The position numbers were made by a program, and so were the translations under genes. Below the pieces are notes generated by a model. The model was given only the letters and a program-made list of their open reading frames with translations, made no database searches and was not told the DNA's origin. Shown here piece by piece: positions 42,271 through 53,105 of a DNA stretch of 64,000 bases (within the stretch, counting starts at the first letter, position 1; each line of letters opens with the position of its first letter). Source of the DNA: Flavobacteriaceae bacterium (lineage in GTDB: Bacteria; Bacteroidota; Bacteroidia; Flavobacteriales; Flavobacteriaceae); contig JADZFW010000042.1 in the NCBI GenBank assembly GCA_020854235.1, forward strand, positions 1 through 64,000, given 5' to 3'.

Positions 42271-43959
42271 GTGAAACCAATAATAGAATGCGTTCCTAAC
42301 ATCAGCGAAGGAAGAGACCTCAAAAAAATCAATGAAATCAGTCAAATCGTTACCCAAGTAGAAGGCATTAAATTACTAGATGTCGATCCGGGAAAAGCTA
42401 CCAATCGTACTGTAATTACCTTTGTAGGACATCCCGATGCTGTAATTGAAGCAGCATTTCTATTGATTCAAAAGGCTTCCGAACTGATAGATATGCGTAC
42501 CCACAAAGGTGAACATCCTCGCTTTGGAGCAACCGATGTGTGTCCGCTCATTCCGATTGCCGGTATAACTATGGAAGAAACTGCTCAATATGCCCGTAAA
42601 TTAGGGGAAAGAGTAGGTAGAGAACTCGGTATTCCGGGTTATTTCTATGAATATGCAGCTACCGAAGAAAAACGTAGAAACTTAGCCAGTTGTCGCGCCG
42701 GAGAATACGAAGGCTTACCACAAAAATTAACCGATGCTGCTTGGATACCCGATTTTGGTCCGGCTGCATATAATGATGCAGTGGCCCAAACAGGTGCTAT
42801 TGCCATATCTGCACGTGAGTTCCTAGTAGCACTAAATGTAAATTTAAACACCACTTCCGAACGTCGAGCCAATGCCATTGCCTTTGATATCCGTGAAGCA
42901 GGACGGGTCAAAAGAGAAGGAAATCCCGTTACGGGCAAACAAGTTTTGGATGATAACGGTGAACCCATTCGCATTCCGGGTAAATTAAAAGCCGTAAAAG
43001 GAATCGGTTGGTATATTGAAGAATATGGGATAGCACAAGTTTCTTATAATTTGACCAATATCAACATCACACCCATGCACATAGCCTTTGATGAAACAGT
43101 CAAAGCCGCCGATGCTAGAGGAATCAGAGTTACCGGCTCCGAGTTGGTAGGATTGGTTCCACTCAAAGCCATGTTGGACACAGCAGATTACTATTTGACC
43201 AAGCAAAATAGGTCCTTAGGTATTTCAGAATCTGAAAAGATTAAAATAGCGGTCAAATCCATGGGATTGGATGATTTAAAACCCTTTGATCCATCCAAAA
43301 GCATCATTGAATACCAAATGCAATCGCTTCAAAACAAGTTAATAGATAAAACCCTCACTGCTTTCGCCGATGAAACCGCCTCCGAATCTATGGCTCCGGG
43401 TGGTGGTTCTATATCTGCGCTTGTAGGTGCTTTAGGCGTTTCTCTAGGTACAATGGTAGCCAATTTATCAGCCAATAAACCGGGATGGGATGATAAATGG
43501 GAATATTATTCTGAATGGGCAGTTAAAGGCCAAAAATTAAAAGAGAAATTGTTGTTTTTGGTTGATGAAGATACGCAAGCCTTCAATAAAATAATTGAAG
43601 CATTGCGTTTGCCAAAAGCTTCCGATACCGAAAAACAAATCAGAATGCATGCATTGGAACAAGCCACGCAATATGCTACTTCTATTCCCTTTCAAGTGAT
43701 GGAAAATGCCTTTCAATCCATGGAAATCATGCAAGAGATGGCAGAAAAAGGCTTGCAAAATTCTTTGAGTGATGCAGGAGTAGGGATGTTATGTGCCAAA
43801 ACGGCTGTAATGGGTGCCTATTTCAACGTGCGCATCAATGCTAAAGATTTAAAAGATCGCACATTTGCTGCGGATATTTTAGATAAAGCAGAACGTATTT
43901 ATAAAGAAGCACTACAAAAAGAAAGTATGGTTACAGAATTGATTTTTGGCAAATTGTAG
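42271..43959 (+). CDS. ftcD: Glutamate formimidoyltransferase / formimidoyl-THF cyclodeaminase
   Basis: A 562-residue fusion beginning with GTG. Residues 1-330 are the formimidoyltransferase domains: IIECVPNISEGRDLKKI, LLDVDPGKATNRTVITFVG, MRTHKGEHPRFGATDVCPLIPI and PDFGPA. After a linker (residues 335-360) the cyclodeaminase domain follows with TASESMAPGGGSISALVGALGVSLGTMVANLS. Together they move the formimino group of formiminoglutamate to tetrahydrofolate and release ammonia, the last steps of the histidine degradation route started by hutH at 18847. The length and order match the eukaryote-like fused form common in Bacteroidota. Confidence 0.95.
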   Translation: MKPIIECVPNISEGRDLKKINEISQIVTQVEGIKLLDVDPGKATNRTVITFVGHPDAVIEAAFLLIQKASELIDMRTHKGEHPRFGATDVCPLIPIAGITMEETAQYARKLGERVGRELGIPGYFYEYAATEEKRRNLASCRAGEYEGLPQKLTDAAWIPDFGPAAYNDAVAQTGAIAISAREFLVALNVNLNTTSERRANAIAFDIREAGRVKREGNPVTGKQVLDDNGEPIRIPGKLKAVKGIGWYIEEYGIAQVSYNLTNINITPMHIAFDETVKAADARGIRVTGSELVGLVPLKAMLDTADYYLTKQNRSLGISESEKIKIAVKSMGLDDLKPFDPSKSIIEYQMQSLQNKLIDKTLTAFADETASESMAPGGGSISALVGALGVSLGTMVANLSANKPGWDDKWEYYSEWAVKGQKLKEKLLFLVDEDTQAFNKIIEALRLPKASDTEKQIRMHALEQATQYATSIPFQVMENAFQSMEIMQEMAEKGLQNSLSDAGVGMLCAKTAVMGAYFNVRINAKDLKDRTFAADILDKAERIYKEALQKESMVTELIFGKL

Positions 43960-44001
43960 CATTCTAAATGATTAAAGAGTAATTAATTTAAAAATAGTAT
44001 T

Positions 44002-44166
44002 ATGTTGAGATTTTATACACCATTGGTATTTATTGTTTTGTTTGTAGGTTGGGTTTTATATAGGTTACTAGTTAAAAAAGATCTCAAGCAAAATTTAAAC
44101 AATCTATATCTTGGCATTTTTTTTATAGCTATTTGGGGACTTATTTATGTATTGATCTTTAATTAA
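44002..44166 (+). CDS. Small two-helix membrane protein
   Basis: A 54-residue ORF starting MLRFYTPLVFIVLFVGWVLY, with two hydrophobic helices separated by a basic loop (RLLVKKDLKQN). It begins 42 nt after ftcD. The clear two-helix topology supports coding, but I recognise no family and no promoter. It may be cotranscribed with ftcD. Confidence 0.5.
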   Translation: MLRFYTPLVFIVLFVGWVLYRLLVKKDLKQNLNNLYLGIFFIAIWGLIYVLIFN

Positions 44167-44772
44167 AATTTTCTTCTGTTACACTATTCTGATCCAATTG
44201 AGTTTTCACTAATGATATTGTTAATTAAGCTTGAGAGAAAGAAGTTCGAGATTTTGCCAATATTTTACTTTCAAATGCCTAAACCATATACCAACAAGCC
44301 TTTTTGAAAGAATCCAAAGTAACAGATTGGTTTTTGCCAAATTATAATTATTGTGTAGCGTTTGATATTCAAACATCTTTAGTAAAAAAAGAAGTATATT
44401 AATTATGGATTTTTTAAAGTTGAATCCTTTTGTAACTAAAAGATTATTCTTGAGTTCCTTACTAAACATATTATATTGTAATATTATCAATTTTTCCTAT
44501 GCTCATTTAAGGTTATGAGTTAGAACATAAGATATCAACGTAACGATAAACAAGCGCAGGCCCGGCAAAAATGGCTGGGGTGCAAAGGCAGTGAATGGTT
44601 TTTTTACATCAACTCATGGATGGTAATATAAACGTCCAAAAAAACCAGAGCGGGAGGCTTTATTTTTGCCTTGATTTTTTGTAACTTTTTGATCAAGCAA
44701 AAAGTTAAACTAAATAACAAGTACGTATTTAACGTTTTATATGTTGTGTTCTCGATCCTAATTTTTTAAACA
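44167..44772. other. Intergenic region with a GC-richer unknown block
   Basis: No supported gene; a minus-strand frame at 44221-44490 lacks family support. From about 44560 to 44670 a GC-richer block (GCGCAGGCCCGGCAAAAATGG and CAGAGCGGGAGGC) lies in AT-rich DNA. The inverted repeat AACTTTTTG / CAAAAAGTT is at 44683-44706. It may be a dispersed repeat or an ncRNA. Confidence 0.45.
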
Positions 44773-46902
44773 ATGAATAAATATAGCATTATTCTAATTA
44801 TTACCCTTACTTTTGCCGCTTCTTGTAAATCAACGCATATGCAGCATAGTGAAGTAAAGGCACCTACAGTTGCCAAAAAGAATAAAGAGTTTAATACCCA
44901 CGGAGATTATAGAGTAGATCCTTATTATTGGCTGAACGAAAGAGAAAATCCCGAAGTGATTGCTTATTTGGAAGCCGAAAATAAATACTATGAAAGCCAA
45001 ACAGCCCATACCAAGGTTTTCCAAGAAAAATTGTTTGAAGAAATGAAAGCCCGTTTAAAAGAGGATGATGAAAGTGTACCCTACAAAAAAAATGGATACT
45101 ATTACATCACCCGATTTGTGAAAGGGGGACAATATCCTATATTTTCAAGAAAAAAAGAAAATTTGGAAGCGCCCGAAGAAATCATGTTTGATGTCAATGT
45201 CATGTCGGGAAATCATGATTATTACCAATTGTCTGGTGTCAATGTAAGTCCCGATAATCAATTGGCAGCCTTTGCGGTCGATACCATCAGTCGCAGATTA
45301 TACAATCTTCATATCAAAAACTTAACTACCGGTGAAATATACCCCGAGGTAATTACCAATTCAGCAGGGGGAAGTGTTTGGGCCAACGATAATAAAACAT
45401 TGTTTTATACCCGTAAAAATCCCAATACACTTCGCAGTGAGAGTATTTACAAACACATATTGGGAACCGATCCTGCGCAAGATGTCGAAGTCTTTTTTGA
45501 AAAGGATGATACCTTTAGTGTCTATGTTACCAAATCCAAATCTGAAGAATATTTGATTATCAATTCATACAGTACTTTATCTACTGAATATCAAATATTA
45601 GCAGCCGAAACACCCGAAGGTGATTTTAAAGTATTTCAAAAGCGTGAAAGAGATTTGGAATACGATATCTCACATTACGGTGACAGTTTTTACATTTTGA
45701 CCAATAAAGATAAAGCTACCAATTTCAAAATCATGAAAACGCCGGAAACGGCAACTTCCAAAGAAAATTGGACAGATGTCATAGCACATAGGGACGATGT
45801 ATTATTGGAAGATATGTCTCTATTTAAAGATTTTATGGTTTTGGAAGAACGCAACAACGGTTTGAATAAAATCCGAATCATTCGTTGGGATGCCCAAGAA
45901 GACTATTATTTACCGTTTAATGAAGAAACCTATTCGGCATCAACCTTAGCCAATCCCGATTTTGATACACATTGGTTGAGATATACGTACAATTCGCTTA
46001 CAACACCTTCATCTGTCATTGATTTCAATATGTTTGACAAGACGTTTGAGATTAAAAAAGAACAAATCATTCTTGGAGGTAAATTTGACAAAAACAATTA
46101 TACGAGTGAACGACTTTGGGCAACTGCTCAAGATGGCAAAAAAATAGCCATTTCATTGGTGAGAAGAAAAGATACACCACTTTCTCCCGATACACCATTA
46201 TTATTGTACGCTTATGGCTCGTATGGCTATACCATTGATCCTAATTTCAGCAGTACAAGATTGAGTATTCTGGATAGAGGATTTATTTATGCCATTGCTC
46301 ATGTGCGAGGTGGACAATATCTAGGTCGGACTTGGTATGACGATGGCAAATTGTTGCAAAAAAAGAACACGTTTACTGATTTTGTCGATTGTAGTAAGTT
46401 TCTCATTGAAAAAGGCTACACTTCATCGGCCCATTTATACGCCGAAGGTGGTTCGGCAGGTGGATTATTGATGGGTGTTATTGTCAACACCAATCCCGAT
46501 TTGTACAACGGAATCATAGCTCAGGTTCCATTTGTAGATGTCATCACCACGATGTTGGATGATTCTATTCCATTGACTACAGGGGAATACGACGAGTGGG
46601 GAAATCCCAACGACAAAGTCTTCTATGATTATATGAAATCCTACTCACCTTACGATCAAATAGTGGCTCATGATTATCCCAATATGTTAATTACTACTGG
46701 ATTACATGATTCACAAGTACAGTATTTCGAACCAGCTAAATGGGTTGCCAAATTGCGAGATTTCAAAACCAATAACATGTATTTATTATTACATACCGAT
46801 ATGGAAGTAGGTCATGGTGGTGCTTCTGGTCGATTTGACGCGATCAAAGAAATAGCCAGAGAATTCTCTTTCTTATTGGATCTAGAAGGAATCAAAGAAT
46901 AG
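44773..46902 (+). CDS. Prolyl oligopeptidase family S9A lipoprotein (oligopeptidase B-like)
   Basis: A 709-residue S9 peptidase. The N-terminus is a lipoprotein signal with lipobox AASC (Cys18), so it is probably anchored in the periplasm or outer membrane. A beta-propeller domain covers about residues 80-430 and an alpha/beta hydrolase domain the rest: YAYGSYGYTIDPNFSS, AHVRGGQYLGRTWYDDGK, the nucleophile Ser in YAEGGSAGGLLMG, LITTGLHDSQVQYFEPAKW near the Asp, and the His in MEVGHGGASGRFD. It cleaves short peptides after basic or prolyl residues. The C-terminus is complete, and a terminator follows. Confidence 0.93.
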   Translation: MNKYSIILIITLTFAASCKSTHMQHSEVKAPTVAKKNKEFNTHGDYRVDPYYWLNERENPEVIAYLEAENKYYESQTAHTKVFQEKLFEEMKARLKEDDESVPYKKNGYYYITRFVKGGQYPIFSRKKENLEAPEEIMFDVNVMSGNHDYYQLSGVNVSPDNQLAAFAVDTISRRLYNLHIKNLTTGEIYPEVITNSAGGSVWANDNKTLFYTRKNPNTLRSESIYKHILGTDPAQDVEVFFEKDDTFSVYVTKSKSEEYLIINSYSTLSTEYQILAAETPEGDFKVFQKRERDLEYDISHYGDSFYILTNKDKATNFKIMKTPETATSKENWTDVIAHRDDVLLEDMSLFKDFMVLEERNNGLNKIRIIRWDAQEDYYLPFNEETYSASTLANPDFDTHWLRYTYNSLTTPSSVIDFNMFDKTFEIKKEQIILGGKFDKNNYTSERLWATAQDGKKIAISLVRRKDTPLSPDTPLLLYAYGSYGYTIDPNFSSTRLSILDRGFIYAIAHVRGGQYLGRTWYDDGKLLQKKNTFTDFVDCSKFLIEKGYTSSAHLYAEGGSAGGLLMGVIVNTNPDLYNGIIAQVPFVDVITTMLDDSIPLTTGEYDEWGNPNDKVFYDYMKSYSPYDQIVAHDYPNMLITTGLHDSQVQYFEPAKWVAKLRDFKTNNMYLLLHTDMEVGHGGASGRFDAIKEIAREFSFLLDLEGIKE

Positions 46903-46930
46903 GTCTTTGAGCATATAAGAATTATATTTT

Positions 46931-46959
46931 GAGGTCAATGTTAAATTGACCTCTTTTTT
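46931..46959 (+). terminator. Intrinsic terminator after the S9 peptidase
   Basis: The hairpin GAGGTCAAT-GTTAA-ATTGACCTC is followed by T6, 28 nt after the stop. Confidence 0.85.
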
Positions 46960-47000
46960 GTTTATTTGTAGCGCAAATCAAGTACTAAACATTTTAAATT

Positions 47001-47378
47001 ATGGGACTATTTTCAGGATTATTAGGCAATGCAGGTAGCGTTTCTAAAGAACAACTTTCTAAGAATTACGGTAAATTATTATTGGAAAATGAAACCATAG
47101 AAATGGGTTTCAAATTGATAAGAGATACCTTTATTTTCACAAACAAAAGATTGATTCTCATTTACATCCAAGGAGTAACAGGCAGTAAAACAGAATATTT
47201 ATCAGTGGGTTACAAAAGCATTTCTCGTTTTAGTGTAGAAACTGCCGGAACATTTGAACTCGATGCAGAATTGAAAATATGGATTGCCAGTGAATTACAA
47301 CCCAGTATCGTCAAACAATTCAATAAGTCTGTGGATGTTTATGAAGTGCAAAAAGTTTTAGCAAACTATGTATTATAA
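47001..47378 (+). CDS. Bacterial PH domain protein (bPH_1)
   Basis: A 125-residue soluble protein covering one bacterial pleckstrin-homology domain: MGLFSGLLGNAGSVSKEQLSKNYGKLLLENETIEMGFKLIRDTFIFTNKRLILIYIQGVTGSKTEYLSVGYKSISRFSVETAGTFELDAELKIWI, ending in a short helix. The segment RDTFIFTNKRLILI is the family mark. Members are small cytosolic proteins with no established reaction. It converges on the thioredoxin-like gene with a 14-nt gap. Confidence 0.88.
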   Translation: MGLFSGLLGNAGSVSKEQLSKNYGKLLLENETIEMGFKLIRDTFIFTNKRLILIYIQGVTGSKTEYLSVGYKSISRFSVETAGTFELDAELKIWIASELQPSIVKQFNKSVDVYEVQKVLANYVL

Positions 47379-47392
47379 GATGTGACTAACCT

Positions 47393-48766
47393 TTATTTTT
47401 TCTTTGCACTGATTTGTTCCAATTGTTTTTCAATATGCATATCAGTCAACAAGGTATAATTGTGAACGATCTTACCGTTTTTGTCAATGATAATCGTTCT
47501 GAGAAAATCTTTTGAAAGAAAATCATGTCCTTCACTCACATTTGAGAGATAAAATTGATTGGGTAAATTGGGATGAGACACTTTTAAGTTCTTTTTATCA
47601 GCATAAATGCCTATAAATTCAATATCAGGAAAGTTTCCAGAAAGATATTTTACCCTTTTTACTATATAATCAGTATCTGATTGATCACCCGACCAAAAGT
47701 AGACCACAGATGGTTTTCCTTTGATTAATTGAGATAAAAGTTGGGTATTTTGATTGGGCCCTACGATTTGAAAATCCTTAAATTTTGAATCTATAGGAAG
47801 CTTTTCTTTGAGTATTACGATTTCTTTGATCTTATTTACAAGTTTTTCATCAGTACAATTCTTGTAAAATAAATTTAAATTTTCAGAATTAAAATCTCCT
47901 TTGGATTTAAACAAACAATTAAACATTTCTTGATAAAGGAGCCTATTTTTCAACTCTTGATTATTAATTTTTTCAACAATAGAATTCAAAAGTATTTTCT
48001 TAAAATTATCATCTATGCCTTTGAATTCGTTTTGGGTATTAGCATCATTATACAAATAGGAAGAAATGTAATTTTGATAGGCATAATAAGCAATTAAATC
48101 AGCATCATTCAAATTTACATTCTTTCTGAAATTGTAAAACTCGGGTGACACTGTTAGAATACTGTCGTTTTGAGTTAGTTTCTGATGATAATAGGGGTAA
48201 AGCTCTTTAAATCTGTACAATGGGTAAGTTACAGCTCCTTCAGCCAATTTTTTAAAACCACTACTGATATTGGGAGACATTTGCAAAAACTGAGTCAATT
48301 CATTGAAATTACGGCTGTAAGCCTCATCGTATTTTGCACTAAACTCGCTTTCTGATAATGGGAAATACGAATAAAAATTATCCATTTCCTTTTCATTCAT
48401 TAAAAACACGCTGAGTAAAAAATCATTTTTTTCTGAACCTATACCATCAAAAACCAAACTTTCATCAAAATCCCAAGTGTTTAATCGGATTCTGATGCTG
48501 TCTTTGGGTTCAAGAAATACGTATTGAAATTCATTACCATGTTTGAAAAAGTATAGTCCGGGTTGCAAACTGTCATAGTATTTTTCAAAAGTGTTATTGG
48601 CGTTCAACTTGATGCTATCCATAACCGTTTCATTTTGCATCAAAATGACATACTCAGAATTGGGATTCAGAATTTCACCTCCAAAATATATCCGATTTTT
48701 ATTCTGAGGTTTCTCACAACTCATGAGTACCAATGTAAATAAAAAAGAAACGCCTATGTTTTTCAA
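47393..48766 (-). CDS. Thioredoxin-like lipoprotein lacking the CxxC motif
   Basis: A 457-residue lipoprotein (signal MKNIGVSFLFTLVLMSC, Cys17). The N-terminal 110 residues resemble the DUF4369-type domain found before TlpA-like domains in Bacteroidota (YFGGEILNPNSEYVILMQNETVMDSIKLNANNTF). A helical middle follows, and then a C-terminal thioredoxin fold (FQIVGPNQNTQLLSQLIKGKPSVVYFWSGDQSDTDYIVKRV). The usual WCxxC is WSGDQSD, so both redox cysteines are missing and the domain cannot be a normal disulfide oxidoreductase. It presumably binds peptides or proteins in the periplasm. Confidence 0.82.
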   Translation of the reverse strand: MKNIGVSFLFTLVLMSCEKPQNKNRIYFGGEILNPNSEYVILMQNETVMDSIKLNANNTFEKYYDSLQPGLYFFKHGNEFQYVFLEPKDSIRIRLNTWDFDESLVFDGIGSEKNDFLLSVFLMNEKEMDNFYSYFPLSESEFSAKYDEAYSRNFNELTQFLQMSPNISSGFKKLAEGAVTYPLYRFKELYPYYHQKLTQNDSILTVSPEFYNFRKNVNLNDADLIAYYAYQNYISSYLYNDANTQNEFKGIDDNFKKILLNSIVEKINNQELKNRLLYQEMFNCLFKSKGDFNSENLNLFYKNCTDEKLVNKIKEIVILKEKLPIDSKFKDFQIVGPNQNTQLLSQLIKGKPSVVYFWSGDQSDTDYIVKRVKYLSGNFPDIEFIGIYADKKNLKVSHPNLPNQFYLSNVSEGHDFLSKDFLRTIIIDKNGKIVHNYTLLTDMHIEKQLEQISAKKK

Positions 48767-49027
48767 TTGTGGGAAAAATTAAGTTGACTACATCTACCAA
48801 TTAATTGCTTTGTAAATGTTGAGACAAATGTAAAACACTTGTTTTTAGTTTGTTGTTAATAGCTTGTTAAATAAGTACAAAGCCTTACATGTAGCCTATA
48901 AATCAAGTAATGGAAGAAATTAAAATGATAGTTTTAGGATTGAATACTTCCAAAAAATGAATATAATTTTTTTATTCAATATTCTAATTTTTAAATTCGA
49001 TTTAAATAGTTTAATTTCGCCGTCTGA

Positions 49028-50662
<1,635 letters not shown>

Positions 50663-50711
50663 TTTGAATTAATTTAACTTCATCAAATATAAGGACCAAT
50701 AGATTGTTTTC

Positions 50712-50990
50712 ATGAACTCAGAAGATTTTTACATTAAACTTAAATCAACATTAGAGGAAACCACTACATTTCCTACTATTTATATGTATAAGTTTATAGT
50801 TCCATTTATTCCCGATAAAATCAAACAAGTAGAAAACCTTTTCAATCATCTTGGAGCAGTTATAGAAATCAGAACTTCTAAAAATGGGAATTATGCCAGT
50901 GTTTCTATTCAAGTTAGCATGAAAAATTCGGAACAAATCATTCAAAAATACAAAGAAGCAGCACTTATAGAGGGCATAGTTTCATTATAG
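50712..50990 (+). CDS. DUF493 family protein (YbeD-like)
   Basis: A 92-residue protein of the DUF493/YbeD family, a small ferredoxin-like alpha/beta fold: FYIKLKSTLEETTTFPTIYMYKFIVPFIPDKIKQVENLFNHLGAVIEIRTSKNGNYASVSIQVSMKNSEQIIQKYKEAALIEGIVSL. Regulatory ligand binding has been suggested for the fold. It follows the ABC-F gene by 49 nt and may be cotranscribed. Confidence 0.88.
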   Translation: MNSEDFYIKLKSTLEETTTFPTIYMYKFIVPFIPDKIKQVENLFNHLGAVIEIRTSKNGNYASVSIQVSMKNSEQIIQKYKEAALIEGIVSL

Positions 50991-51181
50991 CCATTTTGTT
51001 GTGATTGTATTTAAACTGAGATCAAACAAAAAGTTCCAATTGGTTGGTCTAATTCTTAAGTAAATTGCTTGTTGAGATGCATTTAAATTTTTAGAACCCA
51101 CCAAATTTTAAATTTTCTATTTTTTTTAACTACCTATCAAAAACAAACCAACTATTTTCGCGTACTTAAATAGAATATGTT

Positions 51182-51189
51182 ATTTTTGT
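51182..51189 (+). promoter_or_regulatory. Bacteroidota -7 promoter box (TATTTTTG)
   Basis: An exact TAnnTTTG match 24 bp before the first chaperone gene, with TTCG as a possible -33 variant 21 bp upstream. Confidence 0.6.
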
Positions 51190-51213
51190 AGTTTTTGTTA
51201 AAACAATTAACTC

Positions 51214-53094
51214 ATGTCTAAAAAAAGTTTTAATCTAGGATTAGTCCTCTCTATCATTTTATCTATTTCAAGTTTTGCCCAAAAACAAAAAGATGCTGTT
51301 CTTTTTACGGTAAATGGTCAAAAAATTTATGTTTCCGAATTTTCAAGGGTTTACGAAAAAAATCTTTCCTTAGTCAATGATCCCAATCAAAAGGATATCG
51401 ACAACTATTTAAACTTGTACATCAATTACAAATTAAAATTACAAGAAGCCTATCAATTGAAAATGGATACTGTTGGTGCTTATAAAAGGGAATATGCCAA
51501 ATATGAAAATCAATTGATTCAACCTTTTTTGAAAGATGAAAATCTGGAATTGGATTTAATTAATGAAGCCTATGAAAGAAGTAAAAAAGAAGTCAACGCC
51601 AGTCATATTCTCGTCAAAATTGAAAAAGGAGAAGATACTTTGGTGGCATTGAAAAAAATCAATGAAATCAAAGAAAGAATTGCCAAAGGTGAAGATTTCG
51701 CAAAATTGGCGAGAGAACTTTCTAATGATCCTTCTGCGGCTAAAAATGGTGGTAATTTAGGTTATTTCACTGCATTTCAAATGGTATATCCTTTTGAAAA
51801 TGTTGCTTATAAAACTAAAGTTGGAGAAGTTTCAGAACCTTTTAAGACCCAATTTGGATACCACTTGGTCAAAGTTCACGACATCAGAGATAGCAAAGGA
51901 GAAGTAGAAGTTGCTCATATCATGCTGAAAGGTGATTATGATCAAAACCAACCCTTGATTGATAATATCAAAAAACAACTCAACGAAGGTGCAGATTTTA
52001 CCGAATTGGCTAAAAGCTACTCCCAAGATGGTGGAACATCCAAAAATGGAGGCTTATTACCTCGATTTGGTAGTGGTAGAATGATTCCTAGCTTTGAAAC
52101 AGTTGCTTTTTCTCTTCAAAATGAAGGTGATATTTCCGAACCTTTTAAAACTGAATTTGGATGGCATATCATCAAATTGATTAAAAAATATCCTATCGGA
52201 ACTTTTGATGAAATGAAAGCTTCTTTAAAACAAAAAGTTGATCAAGGTCAAAGAGCCCAATTTATGGGAAATTCTGTTGCTAAAAGACTGATGAAAGAAT
52301 ATCAATTTGATATTAAAACGGATAAGCTGAATGTCTTTTCTCAACCTGAATGGGAGCAAAATGCGTCACTGCAAAATAAGGATTTACTGATGACTATTCA
52401 AGGTCAAAAATTTAGCGTAAATGATTTTTATACATATTACTTGAAAGATAAAAATGTACCCTATACCAAAACCTTTGATCGTTTTAAAGAAGAAAAGGTA
52501 ATGGAAATATATATAGCTCAGTTACCTGAAAAAAATCCTGAATTGAAAGAAACGATGAAAGAATACCGCGAAGGTTTGTTGCTTTTTGATTTGATGCAAA
52601 AGAAGATTTGGGACAAAGCTGAAAAGGATTCTCTTGGATTACAGGTGTTTTTTGATGTTCATAGATCCAATTATCAATGGGGTGAAAGAGCTAAAATGGC
52701 TATTGTAACTCTTAAAACTCAAAATGCTGATGCAATCCTAGAAGCACTTAAAAATAAAGTTGAAAATGATTCCATCTGGAATTTGTATAAAGACTCTGAA
52801 TTGATTGATATCAGAGATGAAATTCAGGAAACTTCAAATGATAAATTTCCAACTCAGTTGAATAAATCGGTAGGTTCTTATGCGATTGTACCTGTTGGAA
52901 ATCAATTCAAACTTTTTTATATCAAGGATATATTACCTGTTGGGAATAAAGAATTAAAAGAAGTTAGAGGTAGAGTGATGAGTGATTACCAAGATCAATT
53001 GGAACAAGATTGGGTGAGCGCACTTAAAAAACGTTTTCTTGTGAAAATCAATCAAAAATCACTTAAAAAACTTAAGTTAAAATACAATAATTAA
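51214..53094 (+). CDS. Periplasmic peptidylprolyl isomerase with two parvulin domains
   Basis: A 626-residue protein with a signal peptide (MSKKSFNLGLVLSIILSISSFAQ). A SurA-type N-terminal helical region is followed by two parvulin (PpiC) domains. The first, about 125-230, reads VNASHILVKIEKGEDT...ARELSNDPSAAKNGGNLGYFTAFQMVYPFE...GEVSEPFKTQFGYHLVKV. The second, about 235-335, reads VAHIMLKGD...AKSYSQDGGTSKNGGLLPRFGSGRMIPSFE...GDISEPFKTEFGWHIIKL. A long C-terminal chaperone part follows. It should help outer-membrane and secreted proteins fold. It opens a chaperone operon with the next two genes. Confidence 0.92.
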   Translation: MSKKSFNLGLVLSIILSISSFAQKQKDAVLFTVNGQKIYVSEFSRVYEKNLSLVNDPNQKDIDNYLNLYINYKLKLQEAYQLKMDTVGAYKREYAKYENQLIQPFLKDENLELDLINEAYERSKKEVNASHILVKIEKGEDTLVALKKINEIKERIAKGEDFAKLARELSNDPSAAKNGGNLGYFTAFQMVYPFENVAYKTKVGEVSEPFKTQFGYHLVKVHDIRDSKGEVEVAHIMLKGDYDQNQPLIDNIKKQLNEGADFTELAKSYSQDGGTSKNGGLLPRFGSGRMIPSFETVAFSLQNEGDISEPFKTEFGWHIIKLIKKYPIGTFDEMKASLKQKVDQGQRAQFMGNSVAKRLMKEYQFDIKTDKLNVFSQPEWEQNASLQNKDLLMTIQGQKFSVNDFYTYYLKDKNVPYTKTFDRFKEEKVMEIYIAQLPEKNPELKETMKEYREGLLLFDLMQKKIWDKAEKDSLGLQVFFDVHRSNYQWGERAKMAIVTLKTQNADAILEALKNKVENDSIWNLYKDSELIDIRDEIQETSNDKFPTQLNKSVGSYAIVPVGNQFKLFYIKDILPVGNKELKEVRGRVMSDYQDQLEQDWVSALKKRFLVKINQKSLKKLKLKYNN

Positions 53095-53105
53095 ACTGTA
53101 TTCAG

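Noticed and set aside
44221..44490. A minus-strand frame of 89 codons
   Set aside because: AT-rich, without recognisable family, promoter or partner; chance open frames of this size are expected here.
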